Assembly (NCBI RefSeq): GCF_019597925.1
Contig: NZ_CP080442.1
Span: 2,398,001-2,462,000 of the forward strand
Source: [Clostridium] scindens
Lineage (GTDB): Bacteria > Bacillota > Clostridia > Lachnospirales > Lachnospiraceae
Length of the DNA: 64,000 nucleotides
Direction: 5' to 3'
Notes under the pieces: model-generated
The model's input: only the letters and a program-made list of their open reading frames with translations
What the model was told of the DNA's origin: nothing
The model's database searches: none
Position numbers and translations under genes: made by a program
Part shown: piece by piece, positions 9,351 to 18,200 of the stretch
Layout: every line of letters begins with the position of its first letter
Position numbering within the stretch: the first letter of the stretch is position 1

Positions 9351-9396
9351 ATTATAGCATCAGTCATGAATAATTGCGTTTCACTCACATACGCAA
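9351..9396 (-). promoter_or_regulatory. Promoter of the sugar ABC operon with a candidate operator
   Basis: Minus-strand TATAAT (9356-9351) preceded by TG (extended minus-10, TGCTATAAT). No good minus-35 is present; instead an inverted repeat TTGCGT-N11-ACGCAA (9374-9396) covers the minus-35 position. The rest of 9167-9579 is AT-rich and shows no gene. Confidence 0.55.
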
Positions 9397-9521
9397 GTTC
9401 TGTAATTAATGTGTATTATTATGCGTTAAAGATTCAAGACACCTCAAATATTTTCACATGATTTTCACCAAACTGCCCTTATAGACGGATTTTTCTGATA
9501 TTTTTTTCACAATAGTTCGAC

Positions 9522-9566
9522 AAAAATAGCAGGATTTGTGCTTGTTTGCAAACACCAATCCTGCTA
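9522..9566 (-). terminator. Terminator after the E3 gene
   Basis: Perfect 10-bp stem TAGCAGGATT / AATCCTGCTA with a 20-base loop, followed on the minus strand by TTTTT, 13 bp after the dihydrolipoamide dehydrogenase stop. It separates the catabolic operon from the transporter operon. Confidence 0.85.
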
Positions 9567-9579
9567 CATTCTGGCCTGT

Positions 9580-10980
9580 CTATTTATTTGGTATATGTAT
9601 TGCCAAATGAATGGATGAGAGCGCGCCCTCCCGGATCGCCTCGCTGAGGGTGGGGTGTGCATGGATCACATTTGCCAGATCCTCTATGCTTGCTCCCATG
9701 CCGATGGCGATCGCGGCCTCCCCAATCAGATCCGTCGCCCTGCTTCCAAGGATATGGACGCCGAGAATCTTGTCTGACTCTTCTTCCACGACAAATTTCA
9801 CGACACCCTCTCCGTTATTCATGATCAGCGCCTTGCCATTGGCCTTCAGAGGGAACTTCCCGATCTTGTACTTGTACCCCATCTGGGCTGCTTTCGCCTC
9901 CGTCAGTCCTACCCCCGCAAACTCAGGGCTGGTATAGACGCAGGAAGGACATGTGGACTCATCGTAGGAACGTTTCCCATTCATGGCGTTCTCCGCCGCA
10001 ATCTCGCCCTGAGCCGAAGCCACATGGGCCAGCATCGTGCTTCCGGTACAGTCGCCGATGGCATAGATGCCTGGCACATTGGTCTCCATCCTGTCATTAA
10101 CAAGAATGCGGCTGCCGTCATATTCGATGCCGGATTCGTCCAGATTCAGGGTATCCGTATAACTCTTTCGTCCTACGGTTACCAGCACTTTCTCAGCCAG
10201 AAGCGTCTTTTCTTCTTTCCCGTCCGATATCGTCACTTCCACCTCGTCATCCTTATCTTCCACCGATAGGACGGAGGTGCTGGTCATGATCTTTATCTTT
10301 TTACGGCCCATCCTTCTTGCCAGGAGTGTTCCCAGTTCTTCATCCATCAGCGGCAGGATCTTGGGCATGGCCTCGATTACCGTAATCTCGCATCCTAGCT
10401 GGCTGTAAATCGTCGCCATCTCGATTCCGATCACGCCTCCGCCTATGACGATCATAGACTTCGGCACCTTTTCAAGGCTTAGCGCCTTTGTAGAATCGAT
10501 CCATCCTTTGGATTCCTTCAGCCCTTTGATCGGGGGAACCGCTGGCACGGAGCCCGTTGCAATGATAATCTTATCCGGCGTAAATTTCTTCTCGCTCCCA
10601 TCCTCAAATACCACTTTCAGTATCTCTGGCGAGCAGAAGCTGGCTTTTCCTTTCAGTACTTCGATACCGTTGCTCTTCATCAGGCCTGTCACGCCTTTTA
10701 CCAGCTGGCCTGTGATCTTTTCCTTCTTGCCCTGAAGTTTCTCCCAGTCAAATCCTTCTTTATTCAATTGAATTCCAAAGTCTGCCGCTTCTGCGTCCGC
10801 CGACATCAGTTCGGCGGCATGCAGCAGGACCTTGGTAGGGATGCAGCCTACGTTCAGGCAGGTGCCGCCCATCTTATCCTTTTCTATAAGCGTAACCTGG
10901 GCGCCCAGCTGGGCAGCCCTGATGGCAGCCACATAACCGCCTGGGCCTCCCCCGATTACCACAATATTGATATCATTCAA
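9580..10980 (-). CDS. lpdA: Dihydrolipoamide dehydrogenase (E3)
   Basis: FAD enzyme that reoxidises dihydrolipoyl groups with NAD+, completing the 2-oxoacid/acetoin dehydrogenase cycle. The 466-residue protein has the FAD GxGxxG (VVIGGGPGGYVAA), the redox disulfide GGTCLNVGCIPTK (Cys41 and Cys46), a second NAD-binding GGGVIGIE motif, the YAIGDCTG FAD segment, and the catalytic HAHPTLSE (His...Glu) near the C-terminus. There is no N-terminal lipoyl domain, unlike some acetoin-type E3 proteins. It lies 16 bp after the Zn-ADH gene and is the last gene before the terminator. Confidence 0.96.
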   Translation of the reverse strand: MNDINIVVIGGGPGGYVAAIRAAQLGAQVTLIEKDKMGGTCLNVGCIPTKVLLHAAELMSADAEAADFGIQLNKEGFDWEKLQGKKEKITGQLVKGVTGLMKSNGIEVLKGKASFCSPEILKVVFEDGSEKKFTPDKIIIATGSVPAVPPIKGLKESKGWIDSTKALSLEKVPKSMIVIGGGVIGIEMATIYSQLGCEITVIEAMPKILPLMDEELGTLLARRMGRKKIKIMTSTSVLSVEDKDDEVEVTISDGKEEKTLLAEKVLVTVGRKSYTDTLNLDESGIEYDGSRILVNDRMETNVPGIYAIGDCTGSTMLAHVASAQGEIAAENAMNGKRSYDESTCPSCVYTSPEFAGVGLTEAKAAQMGYKYKIGKFPLKANGKALIMNNGEGVVKFVVEEESDKILGVHILGSRATDLIGEAAIAIGMGASIEDLANVIHAHPTLSEAIREGALSSIHLAIHIPNK

Positions 10981-10996
10981 AATAATACCTCCTCCA

Positions 10997-12022
10997 TCAA
11001 TCAGACACCTTCACCAGAACATGCGGATACAGCCCTGTTTCAGTATCTTTATAAGCCATGATCGCATCCTTGAAGTCATATACCTTCGTAATCAGCGGCT
11101 TTAATTCTAACTTGCTCATGATACTCTTGATTCTTGGCAGGATATACGGAGCCATGTAATAGGGAATCAGCGATGCCTCTTTTAAGTACAATTCGGAAAT
11201 GCTGATCGGCAGATTGGTATTGATTCCGTATATGCTTGAAAACAGCAGGCTCCCATGGCGCGCCAGCAGCCTGGTTGCAAGGCTTAGCATGGCAATATTC
11301 CCGGATGTCTCGAAGATTACGTCATAGCCAAGCCCTTCGGTAATCTGCGACACGATTGCCGCCACATTTTCATGAACCGGATCAATCGTATACTCAGCTC
11401 CCAGGGAAGACGCCAGCTGCCGGATCGTCTTTTCCTGGTCGATCATCGTAATCTTGCTGGCACCTTGCATCTTTACCATCTGAAGCATCAGCTGCCCGTT
11501 CAGCGTTCCGCCGATGATCAGCACCTTGCTTCCGATGCTGATCTTGGCACGGTCAACGCCGTGGATGGCATATCCGATTGGATCCGTTAAGCATCCTTCC
11601 TCCATAGATACAGAAGGAGGCAGCACCATCAGCTGCCTGGCATTCCAGACGATATACTCGGACAGCGTCCCCTGGGCAGGAACCAGATTCAGGCAGTGGC
11701 TTTCCCTTCCCGTCTTGCAGTAATAGCATTCCCCGCATTTGTTCCAGGCATAGCCGCTGACTCTGTCTCCTACCTTGATGCCGCTTCTCGCCGCATCCTG
11801 CCCGCATTCCACAACGACTCCTGACATCTCATGGCCATTCAGGGGAAGAAGATTGCTTCCCCAGGCCAGCATATCCCGGTCCCTTCTGAAAAACGGCATA
11901 TCATCTACGCAGATTCCGGCATACTTTACCTGGATCTTTACATCCCGGGAACTTGTAAGGTGAGGCTCGGGCCTTTCAAAGAACTCCAGCTGCCTTGGCC
12001 CTACCAGTTTCAGTGATTTCAT
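10997..12022 (-). CDS. Zn-dependent alcohol/polyol dehydrogenase
   Basis: Medium-chain NAD(P)-dependent dehydrogenase of the sorbitol/threonine/butanediol dehydrogenase type. The 341-residue protein has the catalytic zinc region (YAGICVDDMPFF, NGHEMSG), the structural zinc cluster CGECYYCKTGRESHC (four Cys), and a Rossmann domain (VLIIGGTLNGQLMLQMV) in which the usual GxGxxG is altered to GGTLNG. Its ATG overlaps the stop of the upstream AraC-type regulator by 4 bp. It probably oxidises a hydroxyl of the imported sugar or polyol; a butanediol/acetoin role is an alternative given the E1/E2/E3 genes nearby. Confidence 0.92.
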   Translation of the reverse strand: MKSLKLVGPRQLEFFERPEPHLTSSRDVKIQVKYAGICVDDMPFFRRDRDMLAWGSNLLPLNGHEMSGVVVECGQDAARSGIKVGDRVSGYAWNKCGECYYCKTGRESHCLNLVPAQGTLSEYIVWNARQLMVLPPSVSMEEGCLTDPIGYAIHGVDRAKISIGSKVLIIGGTLNGQLMLQMVKMQGASKITMIDQEKTIRQLASSLGAEYTIDPVHENVAAIVSQITEGLGYDVIFETSGNIAMLSLATRLLARHGSLLFSSIYGINTNLPISISELYLKEASLIPYYMAPYILPRIKSIMSKLELKPLITKVYDFKDAIMAYKDTETGLYPHVLVKVSD

Positions 12023-13572
12023 ACGCCGCTTCCCCCTTCATCATGCTTCTCAAGCAATGCTTTGTATTCCGATGGGGATATGCCTGTGCTCTTTTTAAAT
12101 ACTCTGCTGAAATACCGGTTGTCGGAGAAGCCGACATCAATGGCGATCTCATGAATCTTGCGCCTGTTTTCATACAGCATCCTTTTCGCCGCGACGATAC
12201 GGATCATCGTCAGATAATCACTAAAGGTCAGCTGCATCTCTTTCTTGAACAGATGGCTCAGATAGGTGGTTGCAATATTGACCTCTTCTGCCACCGACTG
12301 AAGCGACAAGTCGCCGCTATACCCTTCCACCAATATGGTGATAATCTTAAAGATCAGGCTGTTGATCTTCTTATCCGACTTCTGTATCAGTGCCTGCAGC
12401 GTCATGAATTCCCTTAAGAACGCTTCTTTTTCATCTTCAATGGTATGGTATGCCTGATCAAAGACGCTTGCGTCAAGTTCCCTGGAATCCTGAAATCCAT
12501 ACAGGCATATCAGGGAGTGATAGAAGAGTTCCAGCGCATGGCGCCAGAGATAGAGTTCCTCCATATTCATGGATTTCTTCAAATAGTCCATATAAAGCAT
12601 CTTGAAAGCCGCCTGCAGTTCTTCATCCTCACCGCCGGTCATAGCCTCCACCATCATCTGGTAGAATGACTGGCTTTTCTTATCCTTCTTTACCAGGCTC
12701 TTCGTCACGATGTACTCCTTTTTCAGAATTTGAAGCTCGCTGCGGAAATACCCATAATCGTACAGTTCCCGGTAGGATCCATATTCCTTTTCCAGTTTCC
12801 TGAGGGAAATCGGGTTGCTCAGTATAAATGTCCACTGCATCGAGTATTCATTCATCAGCGTCCTTCTCAAGTCAAAGAGCAGATTCTCATACACCCTCTC
12901 CGTAGACGAGCTCTGGATATCATTGATCAGGATGCACAGCACGCCGTCATCCATCACGAACACTTCTCCGCCACTATTTTCGCTTAGAATATTCCAAATG
13001 GATTTAAGCAGGTTTTTTGAATAGGGCTTATCCAAAGGCTCTACCGGCCTTGGAAGCAGGATGCTGACTTGCGGCGTAAGCAGAAGCCCCGCGTTATCTC
13101 TGAGTTCCTGCAGCCTTGCAATCGTAAGTTCTCCTGCCCCCAGCAGATTCTGCAATGTTTTGAACCGTTCTTCCATATCATATTCCTCTGTCTTGTCAAA
13201 ATTCTTGTTCAAAGATCCCACTGCATCCAGAACTGTCTGCTTCAATTCCTCCGGCTCTACCTTGGACTTATCAATCACCCTGTATATATTTTGTATATTG
13301 GAAATTGAAGTTTTCAGATCATCCAGCAGAATGACCAGGAAGTCCGGGCATACCTTCGTCATCTCCTCCACGAACTTGTCTGTCCCAATAATGGGGACCA
13401 TCGAATCCAGAAGTATGATCCGTGGCTTGAAGTAGGCAAACTGCTCCAGGCCGATGGCCCCATTATACTCTACCGACACGATCTCCATACCGCAGGAAGA
13501 CCAGTCAACCATCGTTCTTATCTCTTCTGCGAAGTGATAGCTGCTTGTTAAAATCATCATTTTTTCGACCAT
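12019..13572 (-). CDS. Response regulator with AraC-type DNA-binding domain
   Basis: Transcription factor of the YesN type: N-terminal receiver-like domain (about 1-120), a long central region, and a C-terminal AraC pair of helix-turn-helix motifs (LQSVAEEVNIATTYLSHLFK and IHEIAIDVGFSDNRYFSRVF). Asp56 (IILLDSMVP) fits the phospho-acceptor position, but the acidic pair normally found at the first strand is missing (MMILTSSY), so the receiver may be degenerate. The start chosen follows TTTGGAGGG; the open frame extends 25 codons upstream without a site. 517 residues. It sits inside the catabolic operon and has its own candidate promoter. No histidine kinase is present in the window. Confidence 0.9.
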   Translation of the reverse strand: MVEKMMILTSSYHFAEEIRTMVDWSSCGMEIVSVEYNGAIGLEQFAYFKPRIILLDSMVPIIGTDKFVEEMTKVCPDFLVILLDDLKTSISNIQNIYRVIDKSKVEPEELKQTVLDAVGSLNKNFDKTEEYDMEERFKTLQNLLGAGELTIARLQELRDNAGLLLTPQVSILLPRPVEPLDKPYSKNLLKSIWNILSENSGGEVFVMDDGVLCILINDIQSSSTERVYENLLFDLRRTLMNEYSMQWTFILSNPISLRKLEKEYGSYRELYDYGYFRSELQILKKEYIVTKSLVKKDKKSQSFYQMMVEAMTGGEDEELQAAFKMLYMDYLKKSMNMEELYLWRHALELFYHSLICLYGFQDSRELDASVFDQAYHTIEDEKEAFLREFMTLQALIQKSDKKINSLIFKIITILVEGYSGDLSLQSVAEEVNIATTYLSHLFKKEMQLTFSDYLTMIRIVAAKRMLYENRRKIHEIAIDVGFSDNRYFSRVFKKSTGISPSEYKALLEKHDEGGSGV

Positions 13573-13597
13573 TACATATCCCTCCAAACATACAGTC

Positions 13598-13626
13598 AGT
13601 TTAGCATAGGCCTCTGGGTTTATCAA
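13598..13626 (-). promoter_or_regulatory. Internal promoter upstream of the AraC-type regulator
   Basis: Minus-strand TTGATA (13626-13621), 17-bp spacer, TAAACT (13603-13598) preceded by TG. It lies in the 85-bp gap between the E2 and regulator genes and could give the regulator, ADH and E3 genes basal expression. Confidence 0.5.
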
Positions 13627-13657
13627 TAAATAATGGTTCGTTGGCAATTATCCCCTT

Positions 13658-14335
13658 TTAGAAGTTTTCATCCGGATGTTCCAATCTTTCTACCAATGCC
13701 GTCAAGAATTTTGCCCCTGTCGTTCCGTCTGTGACTCTGTGGTCTACGGTCAATGTCGGATGCATCATGTATACAACATTAATATCATTATCCTCTCCCA
13801 CAGCCACTGTTTTCTGCATTTTTCCTACTGCCAGAATACCTGCTTCCGGAGCATTTACGATAGATCCAAACGAGTTTACCCGGTACATTCCCAGATTGCT
13901 GATCGTAAATGTGCCTCCCTGCATCTCTTCCATCGTAAAGTTTCCTCTGGAAGATTTTTCCTTCATCGCATTCAGTTCTTCCATGATTTCTTCCAGAGAT
14001 TTCCTGTCCGCGTTGGATATTACAGGCACCAGAAGACCACGTTTCGTATCTACTGCAATCCCGATATTGATGTCTTCATGTTCTACAATGTGATCTCCTG
14101 CCCAGGAGGAATTAAGCCTGGGGAATTCTGCCAGGGTATCCGCTGCTGCTTTGGCCAGAATCGCCGTATAAGACAGCTTGTAGTCCTGCTTCTTGCGAAA
14201 AGCCATCATTGCTTCGCAATTGACTTCCGATTCCAGCTGGAACTGCGGAACATCCGTCCAGCTGGCGATCATCTTCCTTGCCATGGCTTTCTGCAGGCCA
14301 GTCAATTTTACGTCTTTATCATTCTCGCTACTCAT
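13658..14335 (-). CDS. 2-oxoacid dehydrogenase E2 acyltransferase, catalytic domain only
   Basis: Acyltransferase core of an acetoin/branched-chain/pyruvate-type dehydrogenase complex; it moves the acyl group from lipoyl to CoA. The 225-residue protein begins directly at the catalytic domain (LTGLQKAMARKMIASW) and contains the active-site motif DHRVTDGT (HxxxDG) near residue 200. There is no lipoyl domain and no recognisable peripheral-subunit-binding domain, both normally present in a 400-550-residue E2. The lipoyl domain is encoded separately just upstream, overlapping by 8 bp (ATG inside AATGAGTAG). A longer TTG start three codons earlier is possible. Confidence 0.92.
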   Translation of the reverse strand: MSSENDKDVKLTGLQKAMARKMIASWTDVPQFQLESEVNCEAMMAFRKKQDYKLSYTAILAKAAADTLAEFPRLNSSWAGDHIVEHEDINIGIAVDTKRGLLVPVISNADRKSLEEIMEELNAMKEKSSRGNFTMEEMQGGTFTISNLGMYRVNSFGSIVNAPEAGILAVGKMQKTVAVGEDNDINVVYMMHPTLTVDHRVTDGTTGAKFLTALVERLEHPDENF

Positions 14336-14570
14336 TTGTCTCAATCCAGGCTATAGTCTTGGTAATCTCTACTACAGCCCCCTCCTCTGCCACGATTTCT
14401 TTTAATGTTCCGCTTACGGCCGCCTCTACTTCCGTAGTCGCCTTATCTGTCTCGATCTCTACCAGGGCTTCTCCTTCTTCTACAGAATCTCCTGCCTGCT
14501 TAAGCCAGGTAAGAATCGTCCCTTCTTCCATATCCAGCCCGATCTTTGGCATAATTACTTCTTTTAACAT
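14328..14570 (-). CDS. Free-standing lipoyl-domain carrier protein
   Basis: An 80-residue biotinyl/lipoyl-attachment protein. The sequence MLKEVIMPKIGLDM ... VEIETDKATTEVEA is a typical E2 lipoyl domain with the lipoylated lysine at position 43 in the ETDKA turn. It carries acyl groups between E1 and the E2 catalytic protein. The start taken follows GAAGGAGGAAATGAT; the open frame extends 18 codons upstream into the kinase gene and has no site there. The gene ends inside the start of the E2 gene. An E2 split into two polypeptides like this is uncommon; GcvH is excluded by the E2-like sequence. Confidence 0.93.
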   Translation of the reverse strand: MLKEVIMPKIGLDMEEGTILTWLKQAGDSVEEGEALVEIETDKATTEVEAAVSGTLKEIVAEEGAVVEITKTIAWIETNE

Positions 14571-14608
14571 ATCATTTCCTCCTTCAATCTTCTTAATCTC
14601 TTGATTTT

Positions 14609-16126
14609 CTATCTGTTTCCCCATATTTGCTGGCGCTTATCCCATATATCCCAGGCACTGTGGTAGATGTCTTTATAAATTTCATAATTCTGCTGATAGA
14701 TTCTGACGTTCTTCTCCACCGGATAGAATGCCTTCTTCACCTTTACCATCTCCTGAATGGCTTCCTGGATATCGGTAAAATATCCTGCTGCGACGGCTGC
14801 CAGCAATGCAACGCCTCTTGCTCCGATTTCCGTTCCGCAGGTAATCTCGATGGGAATGTCGATATTATCCGCGAACATCTGCACCCATTGCTCGCTGTTG
14901 CTTCCCCCGCCTGCCAGCCTTACCATATCCGGCCTGACTGGGAAGTGCTCATAGCAGTCCTTCATGGAGAGCGCAACGCCTTCATAGACTGCACGAAGCA
15001 TATGCGCCTTGGTGTGCGTCGTCTTAAGCCCGAAAAATTGCGCGCATGCAGATGGCTTGATGAACGGGGCCCGCTCTCCTCCAAGCCCTATGTACGGATG
15101 ATAGATCAGCCCTTCTGCGCCTGGACCCACGGAGCCCACAAGAGCATCCAGTTCCTCAAATGGCACTGTAACGCCATCCCTTGTAAAAAACTCTTTGAGA
15201 ATCCAGTCCAGATTGGGCGCTCCTGCCATCGTGCCGAGGGACAAGATCCATTGGTTTGGATTGATGCCGCACACGACCGACACGTTCTCATACTTCGGAT
15301 CCTGCCGGTATGCAAGGGAATCCGTCAATATTTCATTAAATAGCGTAGTCCCCACAATGGAGCAGCCCATATGCTTCTTGACCACGCCATTTCCTACCAC
15401 TGAGGCTATGATGTCGATCATGCCGTTGACCACCGCGGTTCCTTCGCGAAGTCCAGTCTGCTTTGCTGCCTCCTTCGTCACCTTTCCGATGATCTCATCG
15501 CTTTTTCTGATCTCCGGCAGAAGATCTTTAAATGCGCCTATCCCAAAGGCATCAAAATGCTCCTGGTTATAGACCGGATTGTTTACTTCCACCAAAGATG
15601 CGTCCGACAGATCCGTGACATCCGTTACGATATTTCCTGTCAGGCAATATTTGATCCAGTCTTTGCAAAATACGGCTTTTTTGGCCTTTTCCATAACCTT
15701 AGGCCTGTGGTCATACATCCACGCCGCAAATGCCAGCATGGAGCCATTGAACACGACCCTTCCGGATCGATTGATGATCTTTTCTTTTTCCCATTTCTCG
15801 ATATAGGAGCTGGCCCTCCCATCAATCCACAGAATCGCGTCTTCCACGGATTTCCCATCTTCGTCCAGGAGCCACAGTCCATCTCCTTGTCCGGTCACGC
15901 CCACTGCCTTGACCTCTCCGTACTGCCTGCTTGCCTCCACGACTGTCCGGATGGTTTCCGCCGCGATATTCCAGTGGGATTCCATATTCTGAGTAACCAG
16001 CCCATCTTCGGAATAATTGGGATGCGGGAGATTGTGGGCCACCTTCAACTCTTTGCCTTTTGAATCAAACACGACCGCTTTGATCTTCGTCGTGCCTGCG
16101 TCAATTCCTAAAAATAAATCTTCCAT
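14609..16126 (-). CDS. FGGY-family carbohydrate kinase
   Basis: ATP-dependent kinase of the FGGY family (xylulose, erythritol, glycerol, ribulose kinases). The 505-residue protein has the N-terminal phosphate motif GIDAGTTKIKAVVFD, the GQGDGLWLLD and WIDGRAS substrate-side segments, and the C-terminal motif RLAGGGSNSEQWVQM followed by GARGVALLAA. The segment YHPYIGLGGERAPF resembles erythritol kinase and related polyol/ketose kinases. It presumably phosphorylates the imported compound or its oxidation product, giving the phosphorylated substrate needed by the RLP. It lies 28 bp after the 2-hydroxyacid dehydrogenase gene. Confidence 0.94.
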   Translation of the reverse strand: MEDLFLGIDAGTTKIKAVVFDSKGKELKVAHNLPHPNYSEDGLVTQNMESHWNIAAETIRTVVEASRQYGEVKAVGVTGQGDGLWLLDEDGKSVEDAILWIDGRASSYIEKWEKEKIINRSGRVVFNGSMLAFAAWMYDHRPKVMEKAKKAVFCKDWIKYCLTGNIVTDVTDLSDASLVEVNNPVYNQEHFDAFGIGAFKDLLPEIRKSDEIIGKVTKEAAKQTGLREGTAVVNGMIDIIASVVGNGVVKKHMGCSIVGTTLFNEILTDSLAYRQDPKYENVSVVCGINPNQWILSLGTMAGAPNLDWILKEFFTRDGVTVPFEELDALVGSVGPGAEGLIYHPYIGLGGERAPFIKPSACAQFFGLKTTHTKAHMLRAVYEGVALSMKDCYEHFPVRPDMVRLAGGGSNSEQWVQMFADNIDIPIEITCGTEIGARGVALLAAVAAGYFTDIQEAIQEMVKVKKAFYPVEKNVRIYQQNYEIYKDIYHSAWDIWDKRQQIWGNR

Positions 16127-16154
16127 AGGCGTTCTCCCCTCTTCCTTTCCTAAT

Positions 16155-17204
16155 TTATTTCTTTAAAGAATCCGGGTTATAGATCCGCTTAGGCTCCTCA
16201 TTCTTAAAGAATCTGTCCAGATCCTCAAGGAGCATCGTGTATGACCTGTCATAAGGATCCAGGCTGCAGCCTGCGATATGAGGCGTAAGTACTACATTGT
16301 CCAGGTCAAGAAGCGGATGATCGTGCGGCAATGGCTCGATCGGATATACATCCAGCGCTGCTCCCTGAATCTCTTTTTTCTGAAGCATATCAATCAGCTT
16401 GTCATAATCCAGCACAGCCGCGCGTGCATTGTTGATCAGATATGCGCTCTTCTTCATAAGCGCGAGTTTCTCTGCGGATATGATTCCTCTGGTTCCGTCG
16501 TTAACCGGCAGATGAATGGAAACGAAGTCAGAAGTACTCATCAAGGTATCCAGATCCACCATCGTCACATCCTGCTTCACATCTTCCTGTTTTACGAATG
16601 GATCAAAGGCAATGACCTTCATGCCAAATGCCAGCGCACGCTTGGCTGTCTCCCTGCCGATCGCGCCATATCCCGCAAGACCCATCGTCTTTCCTGAGAA
16701 CGTAGGCCCTTTATACTGCAGATATGCAAACTTCTCCGGCGTAGAACCCACCCAGTTAATATCGGTAGCGCAGAATCCGTTCTCCACATAAGTCTTGTCA
16801 TCGGTGATGATCCGATTCTTAATCAGATGATGGCCTTTTGCCAGTCCTCTGCTGATTGCCACCATCATGCCGATGGTAAAGTCAGCTACGGTATCCTGAT
16901 TTCTTCCCGGCACATACAGAATCGGGATGCCAAACTCTGTAGCGGCAGCAACGTCCACGTTGGCATGGGCGCCTCCTCTGACAGAGGCAATGACCTTTAA
17001 CTTTTTCGCGCTTTCTAATACTTTTCTGGTCAGTGGATCAAATTCTACAACGATGGCATCTGCGTCCGCAATTTCCTGAATCAGCTCGTCTTCCGTAAGG
17101 ATTCTGTCTATCTGCATCATTCCTACGAATTTGATCTCATCAAACATTTTCTTAAATTCTTCCACATATTCTTCCTGCATGTAGGATGTAACTAATAATT
17201 TCAT
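16155..17204 (-). CDS. D-isomer-specific 2-hydroxyacid dehydrogenase
   Basis: NAD(P)-dependent oxidoreductase of the D-3-phosphoglycerate dehydrogenase superfamily. In its 349 residues the Rossmann motif GLAGYGAIGRETAKR and the catalytic Arg (NNARAAVLD), Glu (VYPIEPLP) and His (TPHIAGCS) are all visible. It has no C-terminal ACT domain, so it is not a serine-pathway SerA of the long type. Within this locus it probably interconverts a sugar 2-hydroxyacid and its 2-oxoacid. It sits between the E1 beta and kinase genes with 10 and 28 bp gaps, clearly one transcription unit. Confidence 0.92.
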   Translation of the reverse strand: MKLLVTSYMQEEYVEEFKKMFDEIKFVGMMQIDRILTEDELIQEIADADAIVVEFDPLTRKVLESAKKLKVIASVRGGAHANVDVAAATEFGIPILYVPGRNQDTVADFTIGMMVAISRGLAKGHHLIKNRIITDDKTYVENGFCATDINWVGSTPEKFAYLQYKGPTFSGKTMGLAGYGAIGRETAKRALAFGMKVIAFDPFVKQEDVKQDVTMVDLDTLMSTSDFVSIHLPVNDGTRGIISAEKLALMKKSAYLINNARAAVLDYDKLIDMLQKKEIQGAALDVYPIEPLPHDHPLLDLDNVVLTPHIAGCSLDPYDRSYTMLLEDLDRFFKNEEPKRIYNPDSLKK

Positions 17205-17214
17205 ATTCCTCTCC

Positions 17215-18189
17215 TTATTTCTTCAATGATTTTTTTACTGCTTCGATCACTTGTTCCGGCTTAGGCACATAGGATTTTTCAAGATCCACCGCAAATGGCA
17301 CCGGTACATTTGGGGCTGCCACGCGTAAGATCGGACTCTCCAGCGCTTCCAGCGCATGTTCCTGAACCTGCGCGATGATCTCAGCTCCGAATCCGACTTT
17401 TTGACAAGCCTCGTGTACGACCACGGCGTGCCGCGTCTTCTTAACGGAATTTACGATCGTCTCTGTATCCAGAGGCTCTAACGTGCGGATATCCACTACC
17501 TCCGCCTCGATTCCTTCCTCTGCAAGCTGTTCTGCTGCCTTTAATGAGACATCTACCATAGCTGAGTAAGTAACGATGGTGACATCCTTTCCTTCCCTCT
17601 TGATATCGCAGCAGTAGTCAATCTCGTATGGCTCTTCCGGAACCTCGCATTTGCGCTTGTACAAGGCCTTATGCTCCACAAACACGACTGGATTGTTATC
17701 ACGGATCGCATGCAGAAGGAGGCCTTTCGCATCATACGCATTGGATGGCATGACCACGCGGATTCCAGGAACATGTGCAAGGATCGCCTCCAGGGACTGG
17801 GAATGCTGGGCGCCGTTGCCTAGCCCTGCCCCGCACTGGGTACGGATTACCAGCGGTATATTCACGCGTCCGCCGTACATATAGCGGATTTTTGCCGCCT
17901 GATTTAGAATCTGGTCAAAACATACGCCGATAAAATCCATATAGGACAATTCCACTACCGGCCGCTTTCCAATCAGGGCCGCGCCAATGCCTGCCCCTAC
18001 GATTGCAATCTCTGAGATTGGCGTATCCCTTACCCTGGATCCTCCGAAGTTGTCCAGCAGGTCATAGCTGCATCTTAACTGTCCGCCATACGTGCCGATG
18101 TCCTCGCCAATCGTAAATACATTCTCATCACTGTTAAATGCTGTGTGAAGCGCTTCATTTACCGCTTCACGCATAGATATTTTTCGCAT
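17215..18189 (-). CDS. 2-oxoacid/acetoin dehydrogenase E1 beta
   Basis: Beta subunit of a thiamine-diphosphate E1 heterotetramer. The 324-residue protein has the transketolase pyrimidine-binding domain (GEDIGTYGG, VRDTPISEIAIVGAGIGAAL) and the C-terminal transketolase domain (DIRTLEPLDTETIVNSVKKT, VPVPFAVDLEKSYVP). It resembles AcoB/PdhB/BkdB; the acetoin type is favoured by the partner genes and by the lack of any separate pyruvate or BCKDH context, but sequence alone does not settle the substrate. It starts 11 bp after the E1 alpha stop. Confidence 0.93.
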   Translation of the reverse strand: MRKISMREAVNEALHTAFNSDENVFTIGEDIGTYGGQLRCSYDLLDNFGGSRVRDTPISEIAIVGAGIGAALIGKRPVVELSYMDFIGVCFDQILNQAAKIRYMYGGRVNIPLVIRTQCGAGLGNGAQHSQSLEAILAHVPGIRVVMPSNAYDAKGLLLHAIRDNNPVVFVEHKALYKRKCEVPEEPYEIDYCCDIKREGKDVTIVTYSAMVDVSLKAAEQLAEEGIEAEVVDIRTLEPLDTETIVNSVKKTRHAVVVHEACQKVGFGAEIIAQVQEHALEALESPILRVAAPNVPVPFAVDLEKSYVPKPEQVIEAVKKSLKK

Positions 18190-18200
18190 CTTGCTCCCTC

